Source: Marvania coccoides
Taxonomy: Eukaryota > Chlorophyta > Trebouxiophyceae > Chlorellales > Chlorellaceae
Reading direction: 5' to 3'
Length of the DNA: 64,000 nucleotides
Assembly: GCA_963854735.1 (NCBI GenBank)
Contig: OY978105.1
Span: 930,001 to 994,000 of the forward strand
Shown here: in pieces, positions 24,146-35,100 of the stretch
How positions within the stretch are numbered: position 1 is the stretch's first letter
Layout: the number at the start of each line of letters is the position of its first letter
Program-made: the position numbers and the translations under genes
The notes under the pieces: model-generated
What the model was told of the DNA's origin: nothing
What the model saw: the letters and a program-made list of their open reading frames with translations, nothing else
Database searches by the model: none

Positions 24146-27138
24146 GCCCCCTCTCCTTCGTTTCCTTGCGGCTGCTGGCCCCTAGCTTGCTCACGCCGCT
24201 CAGCTGCCTCGCGTTTTTCACGTTGCTTGCGGCCCCCTCTAGACCTCTTCCGCTGCTCAGCTTCCCCCTCTCCAGCCTCGGCACTGTTGTGCCTGCCGCT
24301 AGGCACCGGCTCCCAGTCGCCCTCCTCGACCTCTGCAGTATTAAAATGTTGAAACAAAAATGTCAGAATTTATTTAAGAGAAAAATAGTTTATGAGGAAT
24401 AAATTATATATTTTAAAAAAATGGCGCCCACAGAAATGAGGAGTGGGCAAAACTGCCACAATTTAAACGATTTTGAATTATCAAAAAGTGATAAAAGCAA
24501 CAAAAATAATTACTTTTCATCTTCCCTTATACATACACACCCTAGCCTACTCACCCTTCTGTGCATCCCGCTCCTCCTCCTCTTTGCGAGAGCTCTCGCG
24601 GTTAAAAGCATCCTCGATCTCCTCCGGGCTCAGCTTCAGGTGCGCCAGCTCCGCGTACAGCCCCGACCCGGCTTGCGTCTCCCCAGCCTCAAGCGCCCGC
24701 CGCGCCGCCGCCTCCGCTTCCCTCTCTCTCTGCCGCGCCTCCTCCAGCTGGCGCTCCTCCTCCGCGGCCGCCGCCGCCGCCAGCACCTCCAGCCGCCGCT
24801 CCGCCCCCGCCATTATGTAATCTTCCCGGTGTGCCACGTCATCCCGCAGCGGGTGCCACACCTTCGCGGTGTGGGCCCCGCCAGCGCCGCCCCCCTTCTT
24901 TCCTCCTGCTACAGCCCCCCGCTGCAGCGCGGGAGGGATGCGCTTGTCGCCCTCGTGCGGTGAGAAATCCACTACAACCACGGTAACGTCATCTTTGAGC
25001 TTGTCGATCTTGATGGCCTGCGCCAGAAGTTTGTGGGCAGCAGCCTCGGCGTGGAGATCGCGAGTTTGATGCGCCGCGGTCTTGGGGTTCATCGCATCCC
25101 ACAGCCCGTCGCTGCACCATCGATCAATACAGGAGGGGAGCAATCAGCTTCAACAACAAAAAAAGGGTGAAAAAATACATCGATACCCCCCAAACCAACT
25201 CCAAAAATGCACAAAAAAATAAGCACATTGAATTTAGAGCGCGTACCTGCCGATGATGAGCCGCGCGCCTTCGGCAGGGATGGTTACTTGGCAGATTTCC
25301 GGCTCTCCCAGCACTCGCTCTTCGGCATCCACATCGCCTATCGATCTCGCCATCGCCAGCCCCCCAGGCCACACCCGAATGGGCCCTGCAGGCTTGCCAT
25401 CCACCGTGGACGACGCCACCTCGCCCCCCGAAGCCACAATCCTCTCCACCTCGGATTTATTCTGCTCGAGGCGGTGGTTGCCGCTGACGTGCAAAACTTC
25501 AGCCCCAGTGTCGAGGAACGCCAGAGAGTCCCCCACATTGGCGACAATCAGCTCCCACCCAACCGCCACCGCCAGCGTGGCGGTGGTGCCCCCGGCCTTG
25601 AACCGCCGCTGTGCCTCGGAGTTGCAGGCAATGAACGCCGCCGACAGAGCGCTGGGCAGCCGCCGCGCGAGCTCCGCCTGCAGCCGCCACTCTTGCAGGT
25701 CCTGCGCCGCCGCGCCCGCCAGCTCAGGGAGTTCTGAAGCCGTCACAGGGGGGCCTGCCGCAGCCAGCCCAGCCACCGCCTTGCCCTCGGCTGCGATGGC
25801 CATGGTTTCCTTCAGAAGCGAGTTTGAGGCGTAGGTTGCAGCTTGCTTGCCGCCGTGCCCGTCAAAGACGCCCCAGGCGGAGATGCCAGCCTCCCCAGGC
25901 TCGCCTTCAAGCGCCCAAGAAACGTCAGGCCGCAGCAGCCACGTGTCCTCTCCCTTTCCCTTGCTGGTGGCCTTCGCTATCTTGCCAGTAACGTAAGGAC
26001 CCGTCAGCGCGCGCCGCTCCACCGCTTTCTTCAGCTCCACCACGCCCCGTATTGTCGCCTGGTGCTGTTGCTGCGCTTCCTCCGCAGGTTTTTCGGCCTT
26101 CTCTTCAGCGGCGACGGCAGCGAGCGCACCTTCCGCGGCCTCAGGGGTGACCGTGCTCTTTATTGATTCAGCTCCAGCAGCATCGGCAGGCTCCGGATTT
26201 TTTTCTGCTGGTGCTGCCTCCTCTCCAGCAGTAGCTGCCGCACCAGCGCCCTCTTCCTCATCTACAAAAGAACCGAATGTTTGAAATTTGATCCTGAGCA
26301 TTTAGAAAGCACGAGTTGAAACCATATACAGCAAAAAGAAAGGGAATAAAAAACAGTAATTACATTTGAATGCAAATGGCGAGTCACCTTCAGCCCCTCC
26401 ATCTTCCTCCCCTTCAGCAGCGGCATCGCCGCCACCAGCACCACCTGTAGCGCCTTTTTTTTTCTTCTTCTTCTTCTTCTTGTTCTTCTTCTTCTGCCCC
26501 ACTGCTGCTGTTGCATCCCCCTCTTCAGGCGCTGCTGCCGCCTCCTGCTCCGCCTCTGGCGTGTCCTGGGGCGCAGCCACGTCTGCCTGGCTGTCTTCTA
26601 CGCCCAGAGCCTCAGCGTCGGAGTGAGGAGGGGTGGGAGGGGTGGATGCCGTGTCTTTTTCAAGCGTGTTTTCAGCAGGTAAAGCTGCCTGATCATCGCT
26701 CTGCGCGCTGTGCATGCTCTCGCCGTCGCTGTCTGCGGCTGCAGCCGGCGAAGCTGCCGCTTCAGGAGGCTCCTCTGGTAAGCTGGGAGCCACAAGGCCG
26801 ACGATGACAGTCAAAACCTTAGTTTTGGGGTTAAGGAAGGCGGTGAGAGGGCCGATCTCACTGTCAATGTTGAGAAGGACCTTGAGGGTCTTTGGTTTGG
26901 GGCCACCGGGCTCTCTTTTTCGGCTGATCACAAGGAATGTACAAGTTTCGTTCGTATCCTTGTCGCGCAGCCGCTCTAGGGCGAGATCAAGGTCACTGCA
27001 AAATATCGGGGTGGTTAAGAGGCTGATCAAAACCTTTAGGATCGAAAAACCAGATAATACTTGCCTTGCAATCCCTTCAACGCCTGATAATTTTACGACA
27101 ACCTCGGAGCCCCCGGGCTCTACAGATACTACATCCAT
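23554..27138 (-). CDS. PP2C-type protein phosphatase with Lys-rich and RGG-like extensions
   Basis: Five exons (27065-27138, 26397-26995, 25247-26261, 24555-25111, 23554-24332) give 1007 aa with consistent phases. A small unknown N-terminal domain (residues 1-95) is followed by an acidic linker and a poly-Lys block. The PP2C domain begins near residue 335: motif WGVFDGHGG carries the metal-binding Asp, followed by ELIVANVGDSLAF, GGLAMARSIGD, GSDGLWDAMNP and DDVTVVVVDFSP. The C-terminus (749-1007) has a coiled charged part, a poly-Gln run and Gly/Arg-rich blocks (GGGGRRGGGSRRGPGGRGS). PP2C enzymes are metal-dependent Ser/Thr phosphatases. The RGG-like tail suggests RNA association, an inference. 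Intron 1 uses a GC donor (GCAAGT). It is head-to-head with the ADCK gene. Confidence 0.85.
24110..24145. repeat. Gln-codon (CAG)n run inside the PP2C gene
   Basis: About eleven CTG triplets on the plus strand code for poly-Gln in the minus-strand PP2C tail. A trinucleotide repeat likely to vary in length. Confidence 0.8.
26460..26492. repeat. Lys-codon triplet run inside the PP2C gene
   Basis: TTC/TTT triplets on the plus strand encode a poly-Lys block on the minus strand. An imperfect microsatellite within coding sequence and so possibly length-variable. Confidence 0.7.
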
Positions 27139-27408
27139 GCTATATTATGTTGTATTTTAATCAAGCAAGTGAGAGGAACGAAGGGTCTATTGTGGGCCAT
27201 GCATGTAGATGATTTTTCTTCCATAGGAGTTTACAAATATCTGATAATTAGTGGCTGCCACTGCAAAACTCCTCTGTTAAATTTATTTAAGCGTGTCTAT
27301 TACTTTTAGTTGTCTGTTTGGAATCGCCGCCGCCGCCGTGTTGTCGGCCGGCGACTGTTTTTCAAAGAAGATTACTATTAAACCTCACACTCGCACATTT
27401 CAGCAGTC
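27139..27408. promoter_or_regulatory. Divergent spacer between PP2C and ADCK genes
   Basis: 270 bases between two start codons facing away from each other, AT-rich with a small GC-rich patch near 27330. Presumed shared promoter region. No element is recognised. Confidence 0.4.
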
Positions 27409-29968
27409 ATGCGGGCATTCAGCAAACTGTATAAAGAAGTACTTCATGCAGCCAGGAAGTAAGCGCTTGAGCAATCTTCTCCGGGTTGAATTGCTTTTCA
27501 AGATTCGATGCTTCAGCCGAACCCTCCTCCTCCGCAATCACATTTTCATCGCCTTCTCACCCTCCCAATCACATTTCCAACCATCCTCGCAGGTCTCCTC
27601 TCTCCCTCCCTCGCGACTCCCACACCCTGGCGCAGCTGCAGGCAGAGGCCAAAGAGAGCGTCGCCCAGCTGTTTAATTTGAACAAATCCCTGCAGGCGGA
27701 GCTCCACGAGCTGCGCGCCCAAATCCCGGCGCTGGTGCGTGAGATTTGGGGCGGCCACGGCGAGGCGCTGGCCACCATGATGGCCCGCCGCCAGGGCAGC
27801 GTGGCGCTGCTGCTGCGGAGGTGGCAGGACGCGGAGCATCGGCTCATCGCCGTCGCCAACTCGCTCGCCACGCTCAATCCTGGACGCAAGCTGGTCTCGG
27901 TAAGAGAAGGTTCCGAAAACAAAAAAAACTGATTCCCTCTAGATTTTAGTCATCGAAATTCAAAAATATTGAGCACGCTGGTTTACCTCAACCACGAGTT
28001 GACATTTTAATCTCTTACGCATGCCGTACTGTGGTTGGTTTTCTTCCAGGTCGGCGTCCCTCTCGCTGCCGCTCATCTCATGGGTCCTTCCGCCGCCGCC
28101 CAGTGCTACTCCACCCCCCTTACCCACCAAAAACCCAAGCTCTCACACTCCGCCCTCTCCTTCCCCGCCCTGGACGCCCTGTTCGCGCGGCTAGCGGAGG
28201 AAGCCGCGCTGCTCTCTCGCGGCGTGTTTCTGTTCTTTCTTTTTGCCCCGCTGCTGCTGACCGCGCCCGTGATGCTGATGACGGACAGGCATCGCGATTC
28301 TTGGCTGCGTCTCATGCGGTGGACCCTGGAGCGTGCTGGACCTGCTTTCATTAAGTGGGCCCAATGGGCAGCCACCCGCCCCGACCTCTTTGTAAGTCGA
28401 AACAAAGCTTTAATGGGGGGGTTTGTTAGCATTTCTGTGATATGAGCTCATGAATAGTGTATATTCACTTTTCTCGCGTTTCGAGCAAGACAGCACCAAA
28501 AGCTACGAACTGGTGGTTATGAAACTCTACGTTGTTTGTATTGCAGGCTCCTGATGTTTGCAGCACTTTGGAGGCTCTCCAGACCGACGCCCCGTCCCAC
28601 TCCTTCTACCACACCCGCAGCACCGTCGAAGCCGCCTTCAAATGCCCCTTGGAGCACCTTTTCGTCGAATTCAGTGAAGCGCCGGTCGCCTCCGGCAGCA
28701 TCGCCCAAGTTCACCGCGCCGTGCTCTCGCCGGAGGGCTCAGAGCTCGCGCGGCGCCAGCCCTCGGTGCTGGCGGGTCTGCTGCCGCTGCCGTCGCGCGC
28801 CAAGCGCGAGGCGGCATGTTTCGGCGAGGGAGTGGCAGTGGCGGTTAAAGTGCGCCACCCGGGGGTGAGCGAGGTTATGGAGCGGGATTTCTCGCTGATG
28901 CGGAGGGCCGCGGCCATCGCGGGCGCGCTACCCGGCGCTGGGGGCGCCCCCCAGCTAAAAGAAAGTCTCATGCAGTTTGGCGCTCCCATGCGGGAGCAGC
29001 TGGACCTGCGGGAGGAGGCAGCCCATCTGTCGCGCTTCGCTGACAACTTCAAGTGGTGGTCAGGGGTAAGCATCGCATTCTGCTCTTCAATTTCGTGTAA
29101 TTTTTGTGAATAACACACCCCTTTACGCCCATTTATTTCTTGCATTCTAGCCTTGAATTGGGAGAAATTAACTCATTTTTTCAAAACATTTGCGCAGGTG
29201 CGGTTCCCGCTGCCGGCGGCGCCCCCCCTGGTGACGTCCGACGTGCTGGTGGAGTCTTTCGAGCAGGGCAAGCATATTTCAGAGTACGTACGCACGGAAG
29301 CGGCACACAACAAGCGTCTGGCCGACCTGGGGCTGCACTGCTACCTCAAGATGCTGCTGCGCGACAACTTCATCCACGCAGACCTCCACCCCGGCAACAT
29401 CCTTGTCAGCTTCGAGGATCCGGGCGCCAAGACCGGCGCGCTGGCGTCGCTGACAAAGCGCCTGGGCAAAGCCGTCGGGTGGGAGGTAAATGGCGGGCTC
29501 CCGCTGCCCAAACTGGTGCTTCTGGACGTGGGCATGACCGCGCGGCTCACCAATGAGGACCAGCGCAATTTGGTGGGCTTTTTCAGCAGTTTAAGCTCAA
29601 TGAATGGCGGTGCGGTGGCAGACGCTGTCCTGCGCTTTTCGGAGGCCGGCGGCGCGACCGACCCGCTCAAATTCCGCGCAGAGATGGACTCCATCTTTGC
29701 CGCCCTTGACCCCGAGTACATGCGCGCAAACACCCCCCAAGTTGTGTCGGAATTGATGGACACAATAAGAAAGCATGGGGTGCACTTGAAGGGCGTGGTC
29801 TCCACCGTGGTGTTCTCTACCTTGGTGCTAGAGGGGTGGTCCTCCAAGCTCAACCCTGACATCCGCATTCTAGAGTCCCTGAAGGAGGTTTTGCCATCTG
29901 GGCGGTGGGAGCGCCTGGGGTCGGCCATGGAGAGAGTGCTGGAGAGCAGAGTGCTGGCTGTGGCTTAA
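27409..29968 (+). CDS. ABC1/ADCK (UbiB-family) atypical kinase
   Basis: Five exons (27409-27458, 27593-27899, 28050-28391, 28547-29065, 29198-29968) give 662 aa. Motifs of the ABC1 family appear in order: PAFIKWAQWAATRPDLF (the KxGQ region, here KWAQ), the Ala-rich loop VASGSIAQVHRA, VAVKVRHPGV with the lysine, NFIHADLHPGNIL with catalytic Asp and metal-binding Asn, and LLDVGMTARL in place of DFG. The pattern is closest to animal ADCK2. Family members support ubiquinone synthesis or lipid homeostasis in mitochondria and plastids. A hydrophobic segment (FLFFLFAPLLLTAPVMLM) lies before KxGQ. The first 120 residues are helical and unlike the family. The KWAQ variant replaces the conserved Gly by Ala. 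Confidence 0.9.
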
Positions 29969-30925
29969 ACCGACCGACTGGCGTTGTTTACTAAAACAAT
30001 TCCTTTCTTTTTCAGTACATTTGCTTAGTTTTTCGCGGAGAAATCAATAATCATCGATATAAAATAAATGCAATTTTTCGTCAAATTAAATTATGGCGGG
30101 GCGGGCTGTGCGCTTTGTTTCCCCGCTTACTTCTTTTTCGTTTTTCATGGAAGTGTACCCTCGCAGGTTGCTTCATTCCAACAACACTTCCTTTTTGTTT
30201 CCTCTCCTACTTCCTCGTAGTTCATTTTGTATAGTACAAATTGTTTTGTAAGTCTTCTTTGCGCAGCGATTGATATACTAAGAGCACAGTTTCCAATGGG
30301 CGAGACGCAGCACCGGCAATAATAGTAATTAGCCTATGGGGAAATACTGTATGGGACATGCCTACATCCATAGCAGTGGATTCATATGCCCAATAACGCA
30401 CACGTGGATGGACCATTGAGGGCGGGTGCTTCGCGCCTCCTTGTACGCCTATTGAAACCTACCACCAGGCTATAATCTCGCACTCTTCTGTTCAGCCGCC
30501 GAAGATTACTGCCTCACGATGATCATCGCCGCACCTAGGACGATTTGCGATTTCCCCGGCGGCGGTCCTCTGCAATCAACCAAGTTAATGCGGTTTCACG
30601 TGTTTCGTGGTTGAAGTCCCCTATAAAATCACTGTATAGGCAGATGCCACCCTTTCCGACTCGTACTTACTGCCGTGCTCACAGTATGCTGCGTTTTGCC
30701 TGACAAACCATGAGGTGAGCAGCGGCTGAGCGCGCTCATCTGCGATCACCGTTCCTACTTTTTGGCCTCCGATCGCGTTGAATCACATCAATTATTATTA
30801 TAATTTGAATAAAATTGAAGGGCGGCGTACAGCGCTCCCTCGTTCATCAACCGGAGGCATCCAACTCCGAGCGCCGCCTAGGAAAAGCTACGGCAGTGTT
30901 ATCTCAAGACGCACAGGTTTCTACA
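29969..30925. other. Intergenic region upstream of the ABCG gene
   Basis: Nearly 960 bases with no recognised gene. The part from 30440 to 30760 is GC-richer than the rest and contains a TATA-like word (CTATAAAAT, near 30621) and an imperfect inverted repeat CAACCA...TGGTTG near 30576-30615. This looks like promoter or 5' UTR sequence for the ABCG gene. A small RNA gene is possible, but I recognise no snRNA or tRNA signature. Confidence 0.4.
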
Positions 30926-33900
30926 ATGGGAGAAGACAAATCCAACCACAGCGGGGTGGAGAATGGCTTCAGCAGCGTCTCTTCCAAGTCCCTGCCTTTG
31001 AACTTTGTCGACGTTGAAGGCGGCAAGTCGACGCGCGGCAGCCTCTCCTTCAACACCTCTCTCTCTGCAGGCATGGCGGTCACCTTCAAGGCACGCATGT
31101 TTGCACCTTTTTTTAAACATGATGCACCGCCAAAGCGCTTTCAAACTCCTGTTCCATTCTTCGAGGCTGGCAGTGACACAAGTAGAGAAAAAGTCAATAT
31201 GCTCTCTGAACCGCTGACCTTAAGTTTTTGCTTCTTTCCGCAGGGAGTCAACTACACCGTAATGAACTCTCAGAACAAGAAGGAGGAGCTCACCATCCTG
31301 CATGACGTGAGCGGCTGCTTCAAGCCCGGCGAAATGGCAGGTAAGCCAACTTACAGCCACCAATTTAACTAAAACCCACTCATCCCATCAATATATAATG
31401 AATATTACATTCCTGCTTTTCAATTGTGTTTTCTCAGCGCTGATGGGCCCCTCCGGCAGCGGAAAATCCACCCTGCTGGACATCCTGGCGGGGCGCAAGA
31501 CGGTGGGCAAGATCGAGGGAGAGATCAAAATAGGCGGGGAGCAGCCCTCCCGCAACTTTCTGCGGCGGTATACTGGCTACGTGGAGCAGACCGACACGCT
31601 GCTGGACATGCTGACGGTCGAGGTAAAAAAAAATAAAAAAATGTGTTTTTTCCTCCTTTTTTTCTTCCTCCTTACTTGTTTTGACAAATTCATTTAAGCA
31701 AGTTAGCATATTTTCTGCCTCAAGTTTAATAATGACTATACTGGTGTCTTCATGCAGGAGATGATGATGTACACCGCTGAGTTGAAGCGTCCAATGTCTG
31801 AGCCCTATGCCACCAAAAAGGAGGCGGTCGACGAGGTGCTGCACTCCCTGGGGCTCGACACCTGCCGCAACGTCAAGATCGGGTCCACCCTCGCCCGTGG
31901 CATCTCAGGTAAGCGGTATGAATTCTGTTTGGGCCGAGGGGGCGTTGATTCCGAGACCCATCCAGCCGCCGCTTTGCTGCTGAAAGGGGGCGTTGGTGTT
32001 GAAATTCCGGCCATTATTTTCTTTAATTTCCAAGTACTGTTATCAAAATTTCTGCTTTTTGACTGAGTACAAACCCGTCATATTACTGTGTTATTGCTAC
32101 AGGTGGCCAGGCCAAGCGCGTCAACATCGGCATAGCGCTCATCACAAAACCTCGCATCCTCTTCCTGGACGAACCCACCTCTGGTAAGCCTCACTCCGAC
32201 CACCCATTCTTACCACCCAATTCTACCGCCCCGTTTAAATCAATATATTACTTTCTCTCTCTCTCTCTCTTCCTATTTAGGCCTGGACTCTTACACCGCC
32301 AACGAGGTTATGACCGTTGTGAAGTCGCTGGCCGACGGCGGAATCACCATCTGCGCCACCATCCACTCCCCCTCCTCCTACTGCTTCTCCCTGTTCGACC
32401 GCCTGCTGCTGCTGCTGCGCGGCCACGTCGCCTACTTTGGCCCATGCGGCGAGTTTTCTTTTGCAGCCCCTTTAACAAGACATGTTTAGCTACGAGTCTT
32501 TCTTTCTTTTCATCAATTTTCTCTGTTTGTGATTCAGGCGCTCCTGCGCTGGAGTACTTCCAGACCGCCTGCCCCAACCTGGCTGCCATGAACGAGGGCG
32601 ACAACGCTGCTGAGTGGATCGTGGACCTCACCACCCAGGCCGACCGCCAAGGCAAGGCCGCTGATTTTGGCGCCACCTTCGACTCCTCCCTGCTCAAGCC
32701 CATTGCCGACGCTGAGATTGACACCCAACTGCATCTGTCGTCCCAGCTGGAGGAGTCGGCCAAGGCGGACCTAGCGGTGCGCCGGGAGACGGTGACGCCC
32801 TTTTGGTGGGCGCTGAAGACGATGCTCAAGTACCGCACCACCAAGAACTACCAAAATCCCGGATTCCTGGGGCCCCGCATTGGCGACAAGCTCATCTTCT
32901 CCATCCTCATTTTCACGCTATTCTGGTGAGGAGAGAGGGGAGGGTTGATCAATACTGCTGTGTATTGCATTCTTCAGAAAGGCCATTCTTCAGAAAGGTG
33001 GGACTTTGGGGCCTTCCAAAACTAGAACTTTTTTCACCTTGTTCAAAATATCCACCCACTCTACCCACGTAGGTCAAAGGGCGACGAAATCGTCCCTGAC
33101 AACATCATCAACATCTGCGGCGTGCTGTTCATGTGGGTGGTCCTCCCCGCATTCGGCGCCGCCTCCTACATCCCCTCCATCGTCCTCGAGCGCGCCCTCT
33201 TCGTGCGAGAGCGCAACGATGGCCTCTACCGCGTCATCACCTACCTCTGCGCCAAGATGGTCGAAGAACTGATGCTGGCATTCGTCGCTTCGCTGGTCTT
33301 CTCCAACATGGTGTTCTGGCCGCTGGGTCTGCAAGGATCCTGGGCGCTGTTTTGGATTGTTTATTTCATCACCCTCTCCCTGGGCATCATGCTGGCCTAC
33401 ACCGTCGCTGCGATATCGCCCAACATGGACGTCGTGAGTTTTGCTAGAGGGGGCCTAGAGAGCACGGAAATGCAATTGGCGAAAGATACGGCGGTTGGCA
33501 TTTTTATACCGGCCCGCTTTTTATTCTTCACTGCCGCTCAAAGTGTATGACTCCAATGTTTGCAGGCTAACTCGGCACTCCCCGCGTACGTCGTGACCCT
33601 CCTCTTTTTTGCGGGCTTCCTTCTGCCCTGGGACTCAATCCCCGCGTACTGGAAGTGGTAAGTACAATATTTCAGTGGCGGGGAGGGCACAGGGCTGGCG
33701 AATCACAAGCAAAAACATTTGAACCAACTAACGTTTTGCAATGGCTTCTTCTTGTTGTATTGCTGCAGGTACAGCTACATCGACTTCCTGCGCTACGCTT
33801 GGGGCGCCCTGATGAAGAACCAGTTTGGCGGCGACCGCAACATCGTTCTCTACACCGAACCAGAGCCGATCACGATTCTGGATGTGTACAATCTGGGCGG

Positions 33901-34003
33901 AATCAACGCCTGGGAGTGGGCTGCTATCGAAGCTGCATTTTTCTTTGCATTCTTCTTCTTCGCATTCCTGGCCCTGCGCTTCATCAACCACACCAAGCGG
34001 TAG
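30926..34003 (+). CDS. ABCG-family half-transporter
   Basis: Ten exons (30926-31090, 31244-31340, 31438-31622, 31758-31908, 32103-32183, 32281-32448, 32538-32925, 33073-33433, 33566-33657, 33769-34003) give 640 aa, the usual size of a white/brown-type half-transporter. Order is nucleotide-binding then membrane domain. Walker A is GPSGSGKS at about 91-98, the signature ISGGQAKRVNIG, Walker B ILFLDEPTSGLDS, and the switch His lies in ATIHSPS. Membrane spans follow from KLIFSILIFTLFW to a last one near FFFAFFFFAFLALRF. Such half-transporters dimerise to export lipids, sterols or pigments. Two introns have GC donors (31091 GCACGC, 32449 GCGAGT). The first is open in frame (153 bases). Confidence 0.93.
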
Positions 34004-34491
34004 GCGGCTTTTCGGTCTTCTTGGTAGTTGCGGCAGCTACAACACATTCAATATATATATAACGAGACGTTCGTTCGCTTTGGCGAAAATTTCGGGCACT
34101 GGATGGCAGCCTACAGGTTTAAAGTATTTAGCGAGTGTGCAATATCATACATGAATACACGGAGTACACTGGGCATCAAAAATGTATATATAGCGCCACC
34201 AAATGTATATACTACCAGGAAGCACGTCAGAAATGCATGTACTATTTTTGGCTGGTTAGATAACGCTTTATAATTATAATAAAAATACGAACCGCTCACA
34301 AGAAATACCGAAAATCTTGCGTGTCGTGCGGCTAGATGATTGCTTCCCAGACACGGCGCACCGTACTGATTAAACAAGTTCATTATTTGCATGAAGCAAG
34401 AAAACAAAATAAAAGTACTAAAAAATAACGTCCACGCTCCTAATATTCCGTCAGGAGGCCGTCACAGGCTCTTCGTATCCACCGCCATTTG
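34004..34491. other. Tail-to-tail spacer, nothing seen
   Basis: About 490 AT-rich bases between the ABCG and SUMO-like stop codons. It has several TATATA stretches and no coding signal. Confidence 0.45.
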
Positions 34492-34788
34492 TCAGTCGCC
34501 TTGCCGTTTTTGCATGACGTCGATAAAATCGCCGTCCTCAATACCGTACTCTCCCACAGTATAGTCATGCATGAGGCGTCTTCCACAGTGAATAAATACA
34601 TACCTGTGATCTAGGTTCCACTTGCTGCAGATGAAACCCATCACAGCTCCGAATTGCATCGTAGGCTTCACTCGGAGCACGATCTCACCGCCGCCATGCT
34701 CCATCTGACATGTAATGTTGAGGAGGCCATCGCTGTCGTCTCCAAGCGTCTGCAGGGCCCTGTTGACGCCAGCAGCAGCTTGCGGCAT
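34492..34788 (-). CDS. SUMO-like protein lacking a C-terminal diglycine
   Basis: One exon encodes 98 aa from the first in-frame ATG at 34788. The fold pattern matches SUMO: LLNITCQ..GGGEIVLRVKPT (strand 1-2), a helix around FGAVMGFICSKWNLD, YVFIHCGRRLMHDYTVGEYGI and EDGDFIDVMQ at the end. Spacing equals SUMO and its Rad60/NIP45 relatives. The chain ends QKRQGD, so there is no Gly-Gly and no cleavable extension. As read, it could not be conjugated like SUMO. A longer frame with non-ATG starts runs upstream, and an overlapping upstream ATG (34882, other frame) could form a uORF. A missed 3' exon carrying the diglycine remains possible but the stop follows directly. Confidence 0.65.
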   Translation of the reverse strand: MPQAAAGVNRALQTLGDDSDGLLNITCQMEHGGGEIVLRVKPTMQFGAVMGFICSKWNLDHRYVFIHCGRRLMHDYTVGEYGIEDGDFIDVMQKRQGD

Positions 34789-35100
34789 CGTTTTCTGTCT
34801 GAGTTGCCGGAGGCTCCTGGCCACTGCGCTCTGCACCGTTGCGAGCTACTGCCTGGGATTTTTCTACGCCCGAGGCAGGCATGAACGAAGGGATTAAATC
34901 CTACAGCAGGAACAGCAACAAAATTGGTATCGGCGCATTTTCACGCTACGAAAAACATTTTGAGCCCTCAAAAGCTTACCAGCATCGACCTTGTACTTAG
35001 GAGAGAGTCGCCATTGGTATGTCAGCACGGTGCGCACTTTGCCTGGCGACTGCAGTACAGTAGCAATACCAAATAAATCGATACATATGGGAATAGTTAT

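Noticed and set aside
24473..24963. Plus-strand frames opposite the PP2C exons
   Set aside because: Shadow frames of a well-supported minus-strand gene with conserved motifs in order.
30705..30715. Candidate upstream first exon of the ABCG gene (ATGAG followed by GTGAGC)
   Set aside because: No acceptor before 30926 brings it into frame with the transporter.
30440..30760. Possible snRNA or other small RNA gene upstream of the ABCG gene
   Set aside because: A TATA-like word and an inverted repeat are present, but no U1, U2, U4, U5, U6 or tRNA signature could be recognised.
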